NCBI GenBank assembly: GCA_030601885.1
Contig: JAUWAU010000004.1
Location: 124,001-188,000, forward strand
Reading direction: 5' to 3'
Length of the DNA: 64,000 nucleotides
From: Armatimonadota bacterium
GTDB lineage: Bacteria > Armatimonadota > Zipacnadia > JAUWAU01
The stretch's first letter is position 1; each line of letters begins with the position of its first letter. Shown in pieces: positions 61,916 to 64,000 of the stretch. The notes beneath the pieces are model-generated. The model saw only the letters and a program-made list of their open reading frames with translations. It was not told where the DNA came from and did not search any database. Position numbers and translations under genes: made by a program.

Positions 61916-62680
61916 GTGAAAGGATTGCGTGTTGGCACGTCAATGCTTGCCGGTATCGCCGTGTTGTGGCTGCTTGCGGCCGCCTGTGTCTCCCAGGCGC
62001 CCGAGCAGCTTCCCCCGCGGGTTATCGACTGCAGCCCGAAGCCCTTCGAAGCAAACGTGGAGGCTTTTCTGCCGGAGATCACCATCACCTTTGATCGGCC
62101 AATGAACACCAGCAGCCGGTCGGGCTTCGGCAGCATCCGCTTCCTGGGCGTGTTTCCCGCGGACCGGAACGCCCAGCCTGCCTGGGATGCCACCGGGACC
62201 ATTTGCAGGCTGCCGGTGCAGTTAGAGCCTGACGTGACCTATGCTGTGGCGGTGAACACCTCGAAGCAGCGGGCGTTCACCGATCAGGCCGGCGTGCCCG
62301 CGCTGGGCTTTGCGTGGGTGTTCGCCACGGGAGAGCGCACCGAGGACGACTTCCCGCCTCACGTTGTGAGCAGTGATCCGCCTCTCGGCGCGACCGACGT
62401 GGACTTCCGCAAGCGCGAGATCAGCGTCACGTTGAACCGCGCCGTTGCCCCGGGGGATTACTCGTGGGTGCTGATGAAGGGGAGCGGCGAGTACCCCGGC
62501 ACGCGTGGCGGTGCGAAGCCACGGCTGAGCGACGACCGGCTCACGGCGACGCTCGAGGTGCGCCTCAGTCCGGGGACGGTCTATGCGCTCGGCGTCAATG
62601 ACGTCTACTACTGCGGCTACAAGGACACCAAGGGCCGGCCGCTGCTCCCCTTCGGCTGGTGCTTCAAGACGGCGGAGTAG
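61916..62680 (+). CDS. Ig-like (SbsA-type) lipoprotein
   Basis: A 254-residue lipoprotein. The lipobox is LLAAAC (Cys about residue 22). Two Ig-like domains follow: EITITFDRPMNTSSRSGF, and then VVSSDPPLGATDVDFRKREI with VTLNRAVAPGDYSW. These resemble SbsA-like bacterial Ig folds. I use the GTG at 61916 (MKGLRVGTSMLAG), preceded by GGGGGTGGG, because the long upstream frame is not family-like. The function is unknown. Confidence 0.78.
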   Translation: MKGLRVGTSMLAGIAVLWLLAAACVSQAPEQLPPRVIDCSPKPFEANVEAFLPEITITFDRPMNTSSRSGFGSIRFLGVFPADRNAQPAWDATGTICRLPVQLEPDVTYAVAVNTSKQRAFTDQAGVPALGFAWVFATGERTEDDFPPHVVSSDPPLGATDVDFRKREISVTLNRAVAPGDYSWVLMKGSGEYPGTRGGAKPRLSDDRLTATLEVRLSPGTVYALGVNDVYYCGYKDTKGRPLLPFGWCFKTAE

Positions 62681-62947
62681 GCGTTAGGCGGGCCCTGGTC
62701 GGACACGGATCAACGATCGGCCACCGAGGCGGCCCCCTTACTCCGCCATTAGCCTCACTGAGTCATAATTGTTCCCCAGGCAGAAGGTTCCGGACGCCGC
62801 CGAGAGAACTAGAGACGCAACCGACCGTTCGTCTGATGACAAGAGCGGGGCGCCCGCATCGACCGAAGGGGGCTCGCACGTGCGGTCACGGCCGTGGCGT
62901 GAGGAGCGCGCGCCGCGGGCGAGCTCAGCGGAACAGAGGAGCACATC

Positions 62948-64000
62948 ATGACGCTGCCACGATTCACTCTCCGAGGTTTGGGTTTGCCTGCCATCATCCT
63001 GTTGGGCGCTTCCGCGCTTTGCGCGGCGGATTGGCCCACGTACCGCCACGACGCCGCGCGAAGCGGGGTGACAGCGGAGAAGCTCCCGGCTCAGCTCCAC
63101 CGGCAATGGGTGCACCGACCGAAGCATCCGCCGCAGCCCGCCTGGCCCGAGCCGGGCAAGGAAATGCACCGCATGCCGTTCGACTACGCCTACCAGGTGG
63201 CCGTGGGCAATGGCGTGGTGTACTTCGGCTCGTCGGCGGACAACAAGCTCCACGCCCTGGACCTGGCCACCGGCCGGGAGCGGTGGAGCTTCGTGACGGG
63301 GGCCCCGATCCGCTTCGCGCCTCAGGTCGTGGGCGATCGGGTGTTCGTGGCGTCGGACGACGGATCGGTGTACTGCGTTTCCGCCGCCGACGGCAAGCTG
63401 ATGTGGCGGTTCCGCGCCGCCCCACGTGACGATAAACTCCTGGGGAACGAGCGAATGATCTCGCGCTGGCCCCCGCGCAGCGGCGTGGTGGTGAACGATG
63501 GCGTCGTGTACGTCACGGCGGGCATGTGGCCGTCGGAGGGCGTGTACGTGTACGCGGTGCGGGCCGAAGACGGATCGGTGATCTGGAGGAACGACACGTC
63601 GGGCGCCATGTATATGAAGCTCCCCCACAACGGCGCGGAGGCCATAACAGGTGTCGCGCCGCAGGGGTACTTGCTCGCGTCGGAGGATACGCTGCTCGTG
63701 CCCACGGGTCGGAGCGTTCCGGCGGCGTTCGACCGCGAGACGGGGCGGTTCCTCTACTACAGGGCCGCCGAGAACAAGCGCAACGGCGGCGCGTGGGCGA
63801 GCGTATCCGGCGACCTCGTTTTCTGTGGGCTCCATCCCGGGGGGCCGGATATTGACGTGAGGCTGGGCGAGGCGTCACCCGCCAAGGGCGACGGTCTGAT
63901 GGCATGGGATTGCCGCACGGGCACTTCGAAGCTCCGGCTCGAGGGAAAGCACCGCGTCGTGGTCAAGGGCGACACCGTGTATGCATCCGGCAGTGGCAGC
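62948..64000 (+). CDS. Secreted PQQ-type beta-propeller protein, 3'-truncated by the window
   Basis: The frame starts at ATG 62948 after AGAGGAG and is open to the end of the window (351 codons). A signal peptide (LGLPAIILLGASALCAADWP) is followed by PQQ-like propeller blades: NKLHALDLATGRERWSFVTG, GSVYCVSAADGKLMWRFR, YVYAVRAEDGSVIWRND and AFDRETGRFLYY. It is likely a periplasmic or extracellular propeller; its enzyme activity cannot be judged because the C-terminus is missing. Confidence 0.85.
   Translation, partial: MTLPRFTLRGLGLPAIILLGASALCAADWPTYRHDAARSGVTAEKLPAQLHRQWVHRPKHPPQPAWPEPGKEMHRMPFDYAYQVAVGNGVVYFGSSADNKLHALDLATGRERWSFVTGAPIRFAPQVVGDRVFVASDDGSVYCVSAADGKLMWRFRAAPRDDKLLGNERMISRWPPRSGVVVNDGVVYVTAGMWPSEGVYVYAVRAEDGSVIWRNDTSGAMYMKLPHNGAEAITGVAPQGYLLASEDTLLVPTGRSVPAAFDRETGRFLYYRAAENKRNGGAWASVSGDLVFCGLHPGGPDIDVRLGEASPAKGDGLMAWDCRTGTSKLRLEGKHRVVVKGDTVYASGSGS

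Noticed and set aside
62738-63835. 365-residue minus ORF over the PQQ-propeller gene
   Set aside because: The plus frame from 62948 has a ribosome site, signal peptide and propeller repeats; the minus frame has none.
1-64000. tRNA, rRNA or CRISPR arrays
   Set aside because: No cloverleaf, rRNA core or regularly spaced repeats were recognised by eye; a covariance search could still find a small RNA.

Overview
This is a 64 kb stretch of GC-rich bacterial chromosome that looks like core genome carrying a few accessory patches. The lineage cannot be fixed from this window. The cues are S-layer-homology (SLH) domains together with outer-membrane efflux and beta-barrel proteins, a T-box riboswitch, HacA-type LeuCD, and large secreted carbohydrate-active and PQQ-type propeller proteins. 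Together they suggest a diderm outside the Proteobacteria, for example Armatimonadota or a neighbouring phylum. This is an inference, not an assignment.

Layout. 1-1.4 kb (+): two sugar-alcohol-phosphate dehydrogenases (SorE-like, SrlD-like). 1.5-3.4 kb (+): a minimal nucleotidyltransferase whose HEPN partner is truncated, an RNase H-like gene, and an ECF sigma factor overlapping a small acidic gene. 3.4-17 kb (-): a fatty acid and phospholipid cluster in the order yceD-rpmF-plsX-fabH-acd-etfB-etfA-fabD-fabG-acpP-fabF-rnc, followed by a secreted GH42-like protein. The cluster includes an acyl-CoA dehydrogenase and an ETF whose alpha subunit carries a two-cluster ferredoxin domain. 17-20.4 kb (-): a response regulator, a zinc ribbon, a secreted protein, a HAD hydrolase and an SDR. 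20.4-22.4 kb (-): a QatB/QatC-like pair, recognisable parts of the Qat anti-phage system, without adjacent qatA or qatD. 22.9-25.1 kb: a zinc-ribbon/arrestin-like membrane protein convergent with a small ATPase. 25-28 kb (-): plsY, an amidohydrolase and der. 28-36 kb (-): ilvD-ilvB-ilvN-(membrane protein)-ilvC-leuC-leuD behind a T-box leader with a consensus-like promoter and an intrinsic terminator; the candidate specifier codon is valine GTC. 36-38.5 kb: a methyltransferase and a PfkB kinase. 38.5-51.2 kb (-): a cell-wall NlpC/P60 protein and a copper/silver resistance locus with CusABC, metal-binding lipoprotein, NosL-SLH-barrel fusion, cytochrome c, DUF2231 protein, histidine kinase and Cys-rich protein. 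51.3-55.6 kb (-): a 1,427-residue secreted multidomain protein. 55.7-59.2 kb: a decaying accessory patch with a deleted methyltransferase-endonuclease fusion, a PIN protein with an upstream partner, and a dead IS1595 element. 59.4-64 kb: an epimerase, an HDOD protein, an Ig-like lipoprotein and a PQQ-propeller protein that runs off the window.

How the parts work together. The fab cluster should supply acyl-ACP to PlsX and PlsY; the embedded ACD/EtfBA could provide an enoyl-reducing or electron-bifurcating step, since no fabI or fabK is visible here. The ilv/leu run covers most of branched-chain amino acid synthesis under one tRNA-sensing leader. The copper locus combines periplasmic metal binding, tripartite efflux and a sensor kinase. 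No tRNA, rRNA or CRISPR array was recognised.
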